DNA of 64,000 bases from Macrothele yani (Eukaryota > Arthropoda > Arachnida > Araneae > Macrothelidae): assembly GCA_039090855.1 (NCBI GenBank), contig CM076999.1, forward strand, positions 114,327,072 to 114,391,071. The letters run 5' to 3'. Made by a program: the position numbers and the translations under genes. Under the pieces are notes generated by a model. That model saw only the letters and a list, made by a program, of their open reading frames with translations. It did no database searches and was not told the origin of the DNA. Of this stretch, positions 32,536-43,017 are shown piece after piece. Numbering within the stretch: the stretch's first letter is position 1; each line of letters opens with the position of its first letter.

Positions 32536-35500
32536 TCAACCATTATCAATCCACTGCTGGACGAAGGTCTCCCCAAGTTTCCTCCACAACGGTCTGTCTT
32601 GTGCCAGTCTCCTCCATGTCACTCCCGCATACTTTAGAATTTCACCCACCCATCTCCCATGTGGTCTTCTTCTGGGTCTTTTCCTGTCCCTTGGAATCCA
32701 ATCTAAAATTTCGGCTGTCCATCGATGGTCTGTCCTTCTGGCAGTATGTCCAGCCCATTGCCATTTCAGGGATTTAACTCTGATCATGATGTCTTCCACT
32801 CTTGTCATTTTTCGGATCCACGAGTTCCTCTTCTTATCTTTTCTGGTTACACCAAGCATGCACCTCTCCATGCTGCTTTGAGTTGTCTGCAGTCTTTGTA
32901 TGTCTCTTTTAGTTAAGGTCCACGTCTCTGCACCATACGTAAGCACTGAAAAGATGCATTGATCAAACACTTTTCTTTTAAGACATAATGGCATATTGCT
33001 CTTGAGCCGCCCCGGTGGCGCAGTGGTCTAACGCGTTGGTCTCTGATCATCCGTCCGTAAGGGGTCCGGGTTCGAATCCCGGTCAGGCATGGATGTTGTG
33101 TTTGTCTTACGGCACTGGCTCTCTCCCTTCCCTGGAACCAGGGATCCTAAATTAGGGACGGGCGACTGCTTATAGCCCATTGAGTTGCTCACGGTGGTCG
33201 TTAAACCTCCAATTAAAAAAAAAATATATATTGCTCTTGAAAATTATGCTGTCTCTTCTAAAAGCTCACCAGGCAAGTTTTGTACGCCGATTAATTTCTT
33301 CATCAATGTGACCCTCACTTGATATCTGCTATCCAAGATAAACGTACGTGTCTGTTATCTCCAGCTTTTCTCCATCAATTGATAATTCTTCATTTCGTGT
33401 AAAAGCATTGAACATCACTTTTGTCTTCTGAAAGTTCATTTTTAATCCCACTTCTTTACTCTTGTCAGCAAGTTCCTGAATCATGCTCTGCAGCTCTGAT
33501 GGGGTAGTTGAAAAAATGACTATGTCATCAGCAAAACGAAGGTGGGTTAGATAATCTCCATGAATCTTTATCCCTTTGTTTTTCCAGTTCAGTGATTCAA
33601 AGACATTTTCCAATGTAGCGTTAAAGAGCATCGCAGATATGGTGTCACCTTGTCTCACTCCCTTTCCAAATTTTATGTGTGTTGTATTTTCAAACAGCCG
33701 AATCTTTGCACTTGCATTTTCATAGATGTTATTAATAATATTAATGTATGCATCTTCAATACCGCAGGATTTCAGAGCCATTGCAACTGCTGATGGTTTC
33801 ACCGAATCAAAGGCTTTTTCATAATCGATAAAAGCCATGCACAATGGAAGTTCATATTCCCTCGCTCTTTCAATTAGTTCTCTCAGTACGTGGATATGAT
33901 CTATTGTGCTGTAGCCACTCCTGAATCCAGCTTGTTCTCTCGGTTGAGCCATGTCCAGTGTTACCTTCAAACGGTGTGAAAGAACTTTACTGAAGATTTT
34001 ATAAACCACTGATAGGAGGCTGATAGGTCTGTAGTTCCTGAGATCCTCAATGTCACCTTTTTTATGTAGCAGGATCATTGTAGCGTTGTTCCATTCCTCA
34101 GGAATTTTCCCTTCATTAAGGCATCGAGTGAAAATTTGGGCGAGTACTGTTTCGATTTCTCCACTTGCTTCTTGTATGATGTCTACAGTAATTCCATCTT
34201 CTCCTGTAGCTTTCCCCTACTTCATGTTCTTGATTGCATGTGCAACTTCTGCTGGGAGGACTGGAAGAACTCTGGTACCTTTCATGATGTCTGGAGTACA
34301 TGTATCATCCCTTTCATATAATTTGGAGTAGAAATCTTTCACTCTTGTCAAAATTTCGCCTCTATTTCTTGTTACAGAACCATCTTCTTTTCTCAGTGCC
34401 ATAATCTGTTTTCTTCCCTTACTGAGATGTCCCTTTGCTGTCTTTAGGCTTTGGTTGTTTTCAATTGCTTTCCTCACTAGTTCGAATTTCCTTACGTCTT
34501 CAGTGACACTTTTTCGTACTGTCTTGCATAGCTCTATGTATTCCACTTTGGAAGTCACATCTTCTTTAGTTGTCCTCATCTCTCTTCTTTTTTGCATCAA
34601 CATTTTGGTTTTTCCTGATAGTTTGTTCACATGCAACTTGTTCTTAGACCCTGCTAATTTTGTTGCTGTTTCCATAAGAGCTTTGGTTACTTTTCTGTTA
34701 ACCAGAAATATCCACTTCTTCCGATGTTAGGCCTTCTAAAGCACAGAATCTGTTTTTCAGTTCCAACTTGAAGGTATTATTGTGCTTTTAAGGTTGGTTA
34801 TGTCAATACATTTTGTTTGTCTTATGAGCTTGCCACGTTCGAGTTCAGTGTTGAGGTGCATCTTACATCTCACCAATCTATGGTCACTACCTTTGTTGAA
34901 CTTGTTTAGCACACTATAGTCTTCTATGACGAATTTTTTGTTACACATAATAAAATCAATTTCACTTGTCGTCCCATTTGGATGTCTCCATGTCCATTTC
35001 CTGTGTGGCTTTTTCTTGAAAAAGGAGTTCAAGATGAAAAACCTTTCTGCCTCTGCAAACTCAACGAGAGTATTTCCACGATGGTTTCTGTTGCCGTGAC
35101 CGAATTTACCTACTGAAGTTTCATTCTGTTGCCGTTGCCCTATTTTTGCATTAAAATCGCCCATAATTATCTTCAAGTGCTGCTTACCTTTATTATTTAG
35201 ATGACGAATTTCCTCATAAAATTCTTCAATTTCTTTTTTCAGGATGACTTGTGGTGGGCGCATATGTTTGAATAATCTGAGCCTGGTATCTTCTCGAGAG
35301 TTGGATAACGAGTCGTGCAGCTCTGTCAGAGGAACTTTCAACTTCTACAACTTTATCCTTCAGTTTCTTGTTTATTATAAATCCAACGCCACTAGTTCTG
35401 CCAGTATCTGTCCCAAGATAGTAGAAGAGATGTCCACTTTTCAGTTCAATGAGATCTTCTCCTTTTCTCCTTACCTCACTTAGCCCGACGATGTCCCACT

Positions 35501-35639
35501 TGATCGTTTGTATTTCCTCTTCCAATTCAAGAAGCCTTGAATCAGAAGATAGGGAGCGTCCATTATACGTAGCCAAGGTCAGCATCAGATGGCAGCCTAG
35601 TCCGGGCCTCCAGGGATTCTTAGCAGCCTCTGCCTTCAT
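32536..35639 (-). pseudogene. RTE LINE endonuclease/reverse transcriptase polyprotein
   Basis: EEP endonuclease: LATYNGRSL, WDIVGLSEVRRKG, TYAPT (35639-35226), then after a frameshift GDFNAKIGQR and GSDHRLVRCK (35341-34757), covering the catalytic Asn, Glu, Asp and His sites. Linker 34675-34217, ending at a TAG. Reverse transcriptase 34078-33329 in the same frame: NYRPISLLSVVYKIFSKVL, EQAGFRSGYSTIDHI, GVRQGDTIS and the catalytic LRFADDIVIF. After removal of the SINE insert (235 bp with its duplication) the frame resumes in phase at 32994-32536 with the LTYGAETWTLTKRD and RWVGEILKYAGVTWRRLAQD blocks. One frameshift and at least two stops disable it. Confidence 0.9.
33006..33227 (+). mobile_element. 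tRNA-derived SINE, family 2, copy 1
   Basis: Perfect 13-bp duplication ATATTGCTCTTGA (32993-33005 and 33228-33240). Head with A box TGGCGCAGTGG and B box GGTTCGAATCC; body GGACGGGCGACTGCTTATAG; A-rich tail. Inserted in the LINE, so younger than it. A second copy is at 50535-50769. Confidence 0.95.
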
Positions 35640-35700
35640 GTCGCACTGGCCGCTGCCTTGGCCAGGTACATTCCAGCTGCCGGAGACTGACTATATTTTA

Positions 35701-36740
35701 ATTGTTGAATTTTAATTAATATGTAAATAATTAAGTATCCTTGCAGTTTTAGAATGTTTTAAAAGTAATCCTGGGAAACTTTTAAGGATATGATTTTTGA
35801 GTTCGATTTGAGAGAGCCAGTAAGTCACCGGAAGCGATTAGTTATCGGCGAACTTCCTGGAGTGGACAAAACACACGATTTCGTGTATGGATACCTATTA
35901 CAGAAGAAGGCTTTGTTTTTAGAGTTTTAAAGCGACTCATTAGGAAGGACTTCCGTTCTCAAGGAAGACGTGTCCTTCGGGGAGGTGATTAGGAACGGAG
36001 ATGGAGAGGAAATGAGAAGAAGGTGTTCGGACAGAGGCTTCAGGCTGGTTTTTTGGAAGTAGTGCGGAAGACAATATGTGAACGAGACTTTGAGGGTAGG
36101 AATGAGGACGTGTGTTAGGGGAGAATGCGTCTGAGGTGAGTAGAGCGAAGTGGCGAGACGTTGAAGGGAAGGAGTAAATTTGGAGAGGGAGGTTGTCTCC
36201 GCGTACGAGCGGTAACCATGAATGAATAGCGAGGAGTTGTAGAGCATGAGAGATGGTCTACTCACAGATGACCGGGAGTAATAATTAAATTAAGCAAAAT
36301 CACGACAATAAAGGATTTTATCAAACGTCAACCCTGTTCTGTTAAATGATCTATTAGTATTCTTTGGATGTGTACAGTGCTCAAGGAACCTGTCAATCTT
36401 CTGATTCAAACCTATTTCGGTAATATAAGGAAAGACAGAAAACAGCACTGGTACACCTGTACGTGAATTTCAGGCATCAGAGGGAGATATTTCAGGGTTC
36501 ATACCCTCTTCTGTGGAAAAAAAAAGTAAGGGCTCTCTATGGACCTAGGAGCTATTCATACTTTGAGGCATTGAAATATCACCAGGAGTGTGTATGTATA
36601 TATACGTAGGGGATTGAATAGCACTAGTAGCCATTTATCAGGCATTTTGGCCCCAAATATAAACTACTTTGCCTGCAAAGAACAAAACTAAATACACGCT
36701 GGAAAATAAAGGACAGGCAGGAGACACAACGACAATAATG
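35701..36740. other. unannotated spacer
   Basis: No recognisable gene. A 112-codon minus-strand frame at 35927-36265 is Ser/Leu/Pro-rich with no family motif and is probably chance. Confidence 0.4.
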
Positions 36741-37052
36741 CAAGGTGAGTTGAGTAGAGCAGTAGATACTAGATAGATCAGATCACATGAGACAACTGAC
36801 ACCATCAGGGTTCTTGATACAAAGGCTGGCTCATACGGCAGATTTCAGTTGTTCCCGGAAGTTGCTGCTTTTGACGTAGCTGGGATGCACCCCTCAGTGT
36901 TTGGAATCACATTTTCTTCGCTCTGTGCGGGGAACTCTGACGATAAATACAACTACTGAGCTGCCGAATATGAAACAAAATGGTGAAATGATTTAAAGAA
37001 ACAAAAGGAGTTAAGCAGAATATATCATTGATTGTTTTCTCTGCTTTATATA

Positions 37053-38248
37053 TGTTACCGCTAAAGTGCAGAAATCAGTTATTCTACAGATTATGTAGGT
37101 AATGTGCAGATTAACTAGGGTGATCCGTTAAAGTGCCGAAAATTGTTTCATTGCACAAATTACCTAGGTAATCTTCAAATTATCTAGATAATCTGCACAT
37201 TATCTACTAGGCACTCATTAAAGTGAAAATAAGATCTTTGCTGGAACAACAGCAACGTTTCTGTACGCTTAAATTAACATAATGTTATTTATTTATTTTT
37301 CGATATATAAAGAATCAAGTTAATACAATCAAACAATCTACAAATTAGTTGATAGAATCAATCATCAATCAATTAAAAAACTGTAATAGAAAGAATCAAA
37401 CGGTTTAAAATATTATTATAATTAAGGAAATGAATTTGCAAAACATATGATAAAATTGTGCTTACTTATTAGTGCAATCTAAAGATTGGTGACACTTTGA
37501 ATTACATAGCAATTGGTTTTGGCGACAAGCACACCTATTTGTGGTACATTTAGATTTGCAGTCACATTTTCTGAAACCCTGTCCAGTACCAAGGGATTGT
37601 TTTATTACTGTTTGACGTAAAGATATTTCTACACCAGGGACACCTTTCGTTAAAAATCTCTCTTTGCAAACACTGAATTCAGATTTTGCATACAATTGTT
37701 TTAAAATACCCGTTTTAGTACCAAGTTTATAAAAGCCATCCTCTGTTTTACTAAGAACCACAGCTAAAATCGAGCGGGCATCAGTTTTTTCTCTGTCTAC
37801 TTCGGGTACTTTAATTCTCACAGTGACAGCTTCATCGACATTTGGGTGCTTTGCATTAGAAACTGCTAACATTTTCTTTGCTTGTTTTCCTAAACCTTTC
37901 TTGGCTTCATCACGCTGTATTTTCTTATCCATACTCTCTTTTTACAGATGTTGCACAATACATTCTTACCATACCCTTTCTCTTTAGGATCTATTTCACC
38001 ACAAATTACGTGAACAAACATATCACACGAAACCAAACTAAAAGTGGAGGGAGAGGGGGAAGGTGTAGGGAAAGGAAATGAGAGAAACAAACTTTTGAAC
38101 TTTAACGATACGGAAGCGGTTAATGTGCACATTACCTAGGTAAAATGCGGAAAACTCTTGATTCCGTACGTTAACGGAGCAAATCAGTTAATCTGCAGAT
38201 TAGCTAGGTAATGTGCACCTTAACGGCTTTCGAGCTTTAGGGGTAACA
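37053..38248 (-). mobile_element. Ginger/KRBA2-like DNA transposon, internally deleted
   Basis: Ends read TGTTACCGCTAAAG (from 37053) and TGTTACCCCTAAAG (minus strand from 38248), flanked by TATA on both sides. Subterminal regions on both sides carry repeated TGCAGATTA and ACCTAGGTAAT motifs. The inverted THAP copy near 52165-52195 gives the uninterrupted sequence (CTTTTATATGTGTATTAC), confirming the insertion point. Only the C-terminal part of a transposase remains. Confidence 0.75.
37462..38060 (-). pseudogene. KRBA2/SCAND3-like transposase, C-terminal Cys-rich fragment
   Basis: Minus-strand 37932-37462 encodes KQAKKMLAVSNAKHPNVDEA, VRIKVPEVDREKTDARSILA and a Cys-rich end FRKCDCKSKCTTNRCACRQN with CNSKCHQSLDC. 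This arrangement matches the C-terminus of KRBA2/SCAND3-like proteins derived from Ginger-type (rve integrase) DNA transposons. Upstream in a second frame are HVICGE and NVLCNICKK, the preceding zinc-binding segment, so a frameshift lies near 37940. The integrase catalytic core is absent. An orphan host gene is unlikely given the flanking inverted repeats. Confidence 0.75.
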
Positions 38249-38596
38249 TATACATGTGTATTACTTCCATCAAACGCGAAAATAATGCTTTTTGTTAACA
38301 AAACTTCGGCTACGCTAATTTTTGTGAAACGTTTCGGATATGCAGGTGTCCATTTACAGGGGCGCGCCAAGGGCATTTGCCGCCAGGGTGCAAGCCCAGA
38401 TTTGCCGCCCCTTGTAGGAGAATATTTTTCAATTTTTATTCATTTTTACATGAAATAAATATCTTCAGCAACATTTTTTTTTCTATTTCCGGTAAATTGA
38501 GATTTTTCATAAAACACTACTGTCTCATATAAAAGTGAAGAAAAAAATCTGTAAAACTCTAGTTCAGATGACGCTACGAATAACTGAAGAAGTCAG

Positions 38597-38597
<1 letters not shown>

Positions 38598-38687
<90 letters not shown>
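38598..38687. repeat. (CT)n microsatellite, ~90 bp
   Basis: Uninterrupted CT dinucleotides. A shorter CA run follows at about 38769-38790. Long frames here are artefacts. Confidence 0.98.
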
Positions 38688-38690
<3 letters not shown>

Positions 38691-38810
38691 AATTTACACA
38701 AAAGTCTGCATTACCAGTAAAAAAAGTTTCGTCATGTACGATGATAAACATATTACAGCTTCTCGATGGACACACACACACACAAACACACACAGTATGT
38801 ATAACTAAGC

Positions 38811-39124
38811 AAGATAAGATGAGGAACCCGTGGGTAAGGAAAATGATAACGAGTGGAAGACATTATGATCTGAGTAAAATCCCTGAAATGGTAATGGATT
38901 GGACATATTGCCAAGAGAACGGACCATCGATGGACAACCGAAATTTTAGACTGGATTCCAAGAGACAGGAAAAAACCCAAAAGAAGGCCACGTGGGAGAT
39001 AAGTGGATGAAATTCAAAAGCATGCGGGATTGAGAGGGAGGAGACTGGTCCAAGACAGACCGTTGTGAAAGAAACTTGGGAAGACCTTCATTCAGCAGAA
39101 AATTGATAATGGTTGAAGAGAATG
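38811..39124 (+). mobile_element. RTE LINE 3' fragment
   Basis: Matches the C-terminal coding part of the LINE at 32515-35700: (M)RNPWVRKM, KWTA.ILDW region, RRRLAQDRPL-like DNA, then the same end AATTGATAATGGTTGA. Truncated at the 5' side. It carries point stops. Its tail is the insertion point of the miniature LTR element; the remaining ATGATGAT tail lies after it at 39706. Confidence 0.85.
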
Positions 39125-39272
39125 TGTGATGTACCTGCCAGCAGGACGCATACGACATAAAGGCAGATCGTAGTCAGAACAAACGTCCGCGTAGCTCAAT
39201 TGGTAGAGTGACTTATTCCGGAGTGAGGAGTCCCGGCGTGGACAAAAATGACGGAGAAATTTACTTCGTTAT
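39125..39272 (+). repeat. miniature element 5' LTR
   Basis: Starts TGTGATGTACCTGCC, ends TTACTTCGTTAT. Contains A box TAGCTCAATTGG at about 39188; the B-box region is partly deleted compared with the 3' LTR. Confidence 0.75.
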
Positions 39273-39274
39273 AA

Positions 39275-39286
39275 TGGCGCCCGAAC
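39275..39286 (+). promoter_or_regulatory. miniature element primer-binding site
   Basis: TGGCGCCCGAAC two bases after the 5' LTR, followed by TTTCC; element A has the same 12 bases followed by TTTTC. tRNA-Lys type. Confidence 0.8.
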
Positions 39287-39544
39287 TTTCCGGATGACCC
39301 GGCCGTTCAAATTCTCGCATTGGTGTGATGTTCTTTCCACACCGCGAGATAGAAAAAATCAGAGAATCCCTTCTCCGGCGCTTCGAAAAATAAAAATGTG
39401 TGATGTTGCATTCCACAAACTAGATTGACTGGGAATTCTGGAGTGCACGTTCTACAGCGGATGGCTGCCTGAGACGATTCATGGTCACGGCTGACCCGTG
39501 GGCCATGCCCCCGGCCCTCTTCTTTCGGTGTGTGGGGGGGGAGA

Positions 39545-39705
39545 TGTGACGTACCTGCCAGCAGGACGCATACGACATAAAGGCAGATAGTAGTCAGAAC
39601 AAACGTCCGCGTAGCTCAATTGGTGGAGTGACTTATTCCGGAGTGAGGGGACCGGATTCGAGTTCCCGGCGTGGACAAAAATGACGGAGAAATTTACTTC
39701 GTTAT
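39545..39705 (+). repeat. miniature element 3' LTR
   Basis: Starts TGTGACGTACCTGCC directly after the polypurine tract and ends TTCGTTAT. tRNA-like A box retained (one base changed near it, TTGGTGGAG), B-box region GGATTCGAGTTCCC. Confidence 0.75.
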
Positions 39706-39759
39706 AGATGATGATATATATACATGTAATATTAAACATGATGGGCGTCTCTTTAACTA

Positions 39760-40140
39760 TTCTAACCAAAATATCTAACATCGTGGAATACATCGCAATT
39801 GTACCCCAGTGCTCGTTCCCCGTATTGCATCGATCCTATAATATTTTCCCACCCTGTTTTACGGTCAACGCTGGAAGCTTTCTTGAAAATTTGCCAACGA
39901 TAAGGTAATTCAGAAAAGTAAGCATATATCTCTTGAACAATGCTGAAAATGTTCACAATCTGCAGGGAAATTTTTTCGTCGTCATTTACGACCAGATTTA
40001 AAGTATGAGCCGCTCAAAGTACATAAAATGCGTAAGGGTCTTAAGTCGACAAATTATGCTTTTTGAAGTCCATTGTGTTTTTCCTACATATTGGCCCCAT
40101 TTGTCATAGCGTTGGCCACGCATTCATGAATGCTGAAATC
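39760..40140 (-). pseudogene. hAT (ZMYM1-like) transposase remnant
   Basis: Minus-strand pieces in several frames: YDNGANM and KHNGLQK (about 40120-40070), AHTLNLVVNDDEKIS (about 40010-39965), then IFSIVQEIYAYFSELPYRWQ at 39956-39890. These match in order the GYDNGANM...HSLNLVV... region of ZMYM1-like hAT transposases. The rest is lost or replaced by later insertions. Inactive. Confidence 0.75.
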
Positions 40141-40463
40141 TTCAAGATTTAAAAAAAAAATTAGAAAAAGAATTTTCAATCTCTTTGCCCGCGTTATCTG
40201 TTACTGAACAAAACAGTAAACATTATTCTCTGATTTCAAGACGTTTTCTGTTGAATTATAAACGAGCTATTTTTACTAAAAAAGTAAACGTTCCACTTAG
40301 CATTACGATTTCTCACAGTATTACATTTTCATAACTTCTCCCACGTCACTGATATTAATTTTTCAACCGAAAAACTTGATTGTGGGTCTTTCCGTCCCCG
40401 GAATCTGGCGCCCGGGTGCTTTGCACCCGTTGAACTCCCGCTTGGCGCGTCCCTGTCCATTTA

Positions 40464-41085
40464 ATTCGACTTTGACCATCCACAAGAGATGTTACTTGTG
40501 TTTTTGTAAGTATGTTTCGAAAGCATTTGTCATTTTTTTTTCAATTTTTGATTTTCCGTATTTTTTTTTTTTTTTTTACCTTAATTTTCAGTTCTTTGAT
40601 TTGTTTCAATAAAAGCCGACTCGAACGATTCCATCTTCTGGCTTTGCTAGAAAAGCTCTTTAAAATATCCTTTTTTTTTTTTTCGTGTTTTCAGAAAGTT
40701 AAGCTGTTTTTCCGTTATTTACAATTTGTCATTTAATTTTTTTTTTCTGAACATATCACATTTCACGCAGAAAACTGTCTCTTCAAACCTCGTCTACTGT
40801 ATTTTTTGTGAAACATTTCGAATATTCAAGTGTTCGTTTAATTCGACTTTGACCCTCTACAAGAGAGGTTACCTGTGTTTTTGTAAGTATGTTTCGAAAG
40901 CATTTGTCATTTTTTTTTTTTCAATTTTTGATTTTCCGTATTTTGTTTTTGTTTTTTTTTACCTTAATTTTCAGTTCTTTGATTTGTTTCAATAAAAGCC
41001 GATACGAACGATTCAATCTTCTGGCTTTGCTAGAAAAGCTCTTTAAAACATCCTTTTTTTTTTTTTCTTTTTTTTTTTTTCATGT
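40464..41085. repeat. ~379-bp direct repeat within the THAP element
   Basis: AATTCGACTTTGACC..., TGTTTTTGTAAGTATGTTTC and AATTTTCAGTTCTTTGATTT occur at about 40463, again 379 bp later, and a third time at about 49755 beyond LTR element B. The inverted copy at 51625-52060 has one unit. T-rich and non-coding. Confidence 0.75.
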
Positions 41086-41693
41086 TGTGAGGATCTCTGC
41101 GAACGAGAGGCCCCTTTAAATACTTATATATGATTTTTGTGTCTTTTTCGTGTGTATATGTATGTGTTCAAGTGACAGCCGTGTAAGATATCTTTTATGA
41201 GAACGAACAATTTATCCTTGCAAACTCACTGCTGGACATTTTGGGGACATTGGTCCTCAACGACGCCATTTTGCTCGAACTCGTAAGATAGTCGTTGGTT
41301 GTCAAATACATGGTGATATTCGGTACGCCTTCTTACATGCTTGGAGGCGGAACTTAAAGAACATTCGTTACGAGGTGTCAACAATGCAACCCCCGAAAAC
41401 GTTGGGGGTTCGCGGAGGAAGGGAGACGAGGAGGATTTAGAGATTGGAAGGCGAGGAGAATGAGATGTCACGGTGATACACCATAATGGTTTTTTTTCGT
41501 TGTATGGGATATAACCCATAAAGCATGTAAATAATGTACAGTTATATATATATATATATACCTTGAATAAATATTCGGATTTCTTGGCAAATGGATTCCT
41601 GAACTGAAGGTATTTTCCTTAAGGCCGTACTTTGTGAAGGACGAAACGAACCAAACGAGCCTGGGAACAACAGGCTCGCTAAAACATGTCACA
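41086..41693 (+). repeat. element B 5' LTR
   Basis: Starts TGTGAGGATCTC, ends AAAACATGTCACA (canonical TG...CA). Contains a (TA)n tract at about 41545 followed by GAATAAATATTC, a candidate TATA and polyadenylation region. Confidence 0.95.
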
Positions 41694-41694
41694 C

Positions 41695-41712
41695 TGGCGC
41701 AGCCGACAGGAT
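41695..41712 (+). promoter_or_regulatory. element B primer-binding site
   Basis: TGGCGCAGCCGACAGGAT begins one base after the LTR. Starting with TGG, complementary to the tRNA CCA end, is as expected. I cannot assign the tRNA with confidence. It differs from element A. Confidence 0.75.
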
Positions 41713-43017
41713 CCGTCCCGAACAAAGGACGAATAGAAACGGTATTCGCCCATCGCCCGGAATAAAAAATTGAATGAATCGGATCAACTTTACTTGACAC
41801 TGGAATTAAAGGAATTGAAATTAAAGGAATTGGCATGGTCGCTGAAAAAAAAAACCTGACGGATTTTAGATGTACTAACAATTACCGCCAGAATTAGGCT
41901 ATAAAAGAAAGCTCAAATCCAAGCATGGACCGAAAGGAGGAACTGATGGACGCATGTAAGGAACGAATTATTCATGGATGAGGTGTCACTCTGTTGCTGG
42001 ACTAAATATAAAGTGGGAGCCAGAGACTGTGATTCCGTTTAGTTGATGAGACAAGAACTGGATTGTGTGATGACTGTGGAAATGCTTACGTTGGATAATG
42101 GGGTAAGTTGCTTTTAGTCCCAATTTAAATAGAGCCATTTAGAAAAAAAAAAAGAACATACAAGGGGGAACACAAATATTCAGGAATAGGAAAAAGTAGG
42201 GAGATTGTAGGATATTGCTTAGTGGTTAGGAGTAAACGTTTAGAATGAGAAACAAGTGTTTCGGATGAATTATTTTTCTTGTATAAGCATCAGTGTTCTT
42301 TAATATGTTAATATGTTCTTTGTGGCAGAATATCGATTTATTCTGTGGTATTAATTTAAGTGAAGTGTAAGCTAGAGATGAAAGATTTTTATGTGGTATT
42401 GGTGAAAAGGAAAAATAAGTGTAGCCTGGATATACCAGTATTTTGGATGAATTGATCTTATTTAAATCAGTATCAGTGCTCTTTAAGATGTTTTATGGTT
42501 TATGTGGTAGTAAATGAAGTTGTGTGGTGGTATTAATGTAAATGAAGTGTAGGCCAGAAATGAAATATTTTGGATTTGTGGAAAAGAAGAATAGATTCAG
42601 CCTGAATTCTTCTAGTTTAAATATAAAGCGAAAGTTTAAATAAAGAATAAAATTCTTTGGAAACTGGTATTAATGAAAATGCTGTAAAGAAAATGGTATA
42701 AACAAAAATAGTATAAACAGAAAGGTATAATGGAAAAAGTTGTAAAGAGAAATGATCTAAAGAAAAATGGTGTAAAGAAAAGTGGTGTAAAGGAAAATGA
42801 TGTAATGAGAATGGTATAAAGAAAATGGTTTAAAGAAAAAGGTATTGAAGTAATGTGCGTAATTGCATATTATGTTATTTAAGGTTGTTTGATGCAACTG
42901 ATAAATGTTACGATAAGTGTAACGTGTCATCACAAGTGATTTTATGTTCATTTGCTAGTACTGGAGATCGATAATTTTATTTAGTTACCTGTTAACAGAG
43001 GGTATAACAGTAAATAT
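41713..43017 (+). other. element B untranslated leader
   Basis: 1.3 kb of A/G-rich sequence without a gene. At about 42650-42850 it holds a degenerate ~16-bp repeat of the GTATAAAGAAAATG type. Packaging signals would be expected here, but none can be named. Confidence 0.6.

Larger units (their letters stand above)
32515..35700 (-). mobile_element. RTE-type LINE, near full length, dead
   Basis: Minus-strand order is endonuclease, linker, reverse transcriptase, C-terminal domain, then a (ATG/GAT)n 3' tail at about 32515-32535, typical of RTE-class LINEs. A SINE splits it at 33006-33240. Two other copies of its 3' end lie at 38811-39124 and 43018-43776. The 5' end near 35700 is not defined. Confidence 0.85.
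39125..39705 (+). mobile_element. miniature LTR retrotransposon (TRIM-like) with tRNA-like LTRs
   Basis: A ~580-bp element: LTR (39125-39272), primer-binding site TGGCGCCCGAAC (39275-39286), ~240-bp non-coding middle, polypurine tract GTGTGGGGGGGGAGA (39528-39544) and second LTR (39545-39705). No protein is encoded, so it needs proteins in trans. Flanks GAATG and AGATG may be a decayed 5-bp duplication in the LINE tail. TRIMs are known from plants and some insects; a tRNA-like module in the LTR is unusual. It might instead be two SINE copies, but the exact primer site and purine tract at the inner borders argue against that. Confidence 0.75.
38357..40455 (-). mobile_element. hAT element with perfect 8-bp target duplication
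   Basis: Ends CAGGGGCGCGCCAAG (38357 on) and CAGGGACGCGCCAAG (minus strand from 40455). The 8-bp duplication TCCATTTA is perfect (38349-38356 and 40456-40463), the hAT hallmark. It is inserted in the THAP element and itself contains a CT microsatellite, a LINE 3' fragment and the miniature LTR retrotransposon. Confidence 0.9.

Noticed and set aside
33006..33090. A tRNA gene
   Set aside because: The head of a SINE with a body, A-tail and 13-bp target duplication.
35927..36265. A 112-codon minus-strand frame as a possible host gene
   Set aside because: Low-complexity Ser/Leu/Pro composition, no motif, no sign of splice structure or conservation.
37462..37932. A host gene for a Cys-rich (CXC-like) protein
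   Set aside because: It lies inside inverted repeats with matching flanks, is frameshifted at its start and is only the C-terminal part of a transposase-like protein.
38535..38793. Ser-Leu and Arg-Glu repeat frames
   Set aside because: Translation of a CT microsatellite.
39125..39705. Two independent SINE insertions
   Set aside because: The inner borders carry a tRNA-Lys-type primer site and a polypurine tract in the right places, and neither copy has its own flanking duplication or A-tail.
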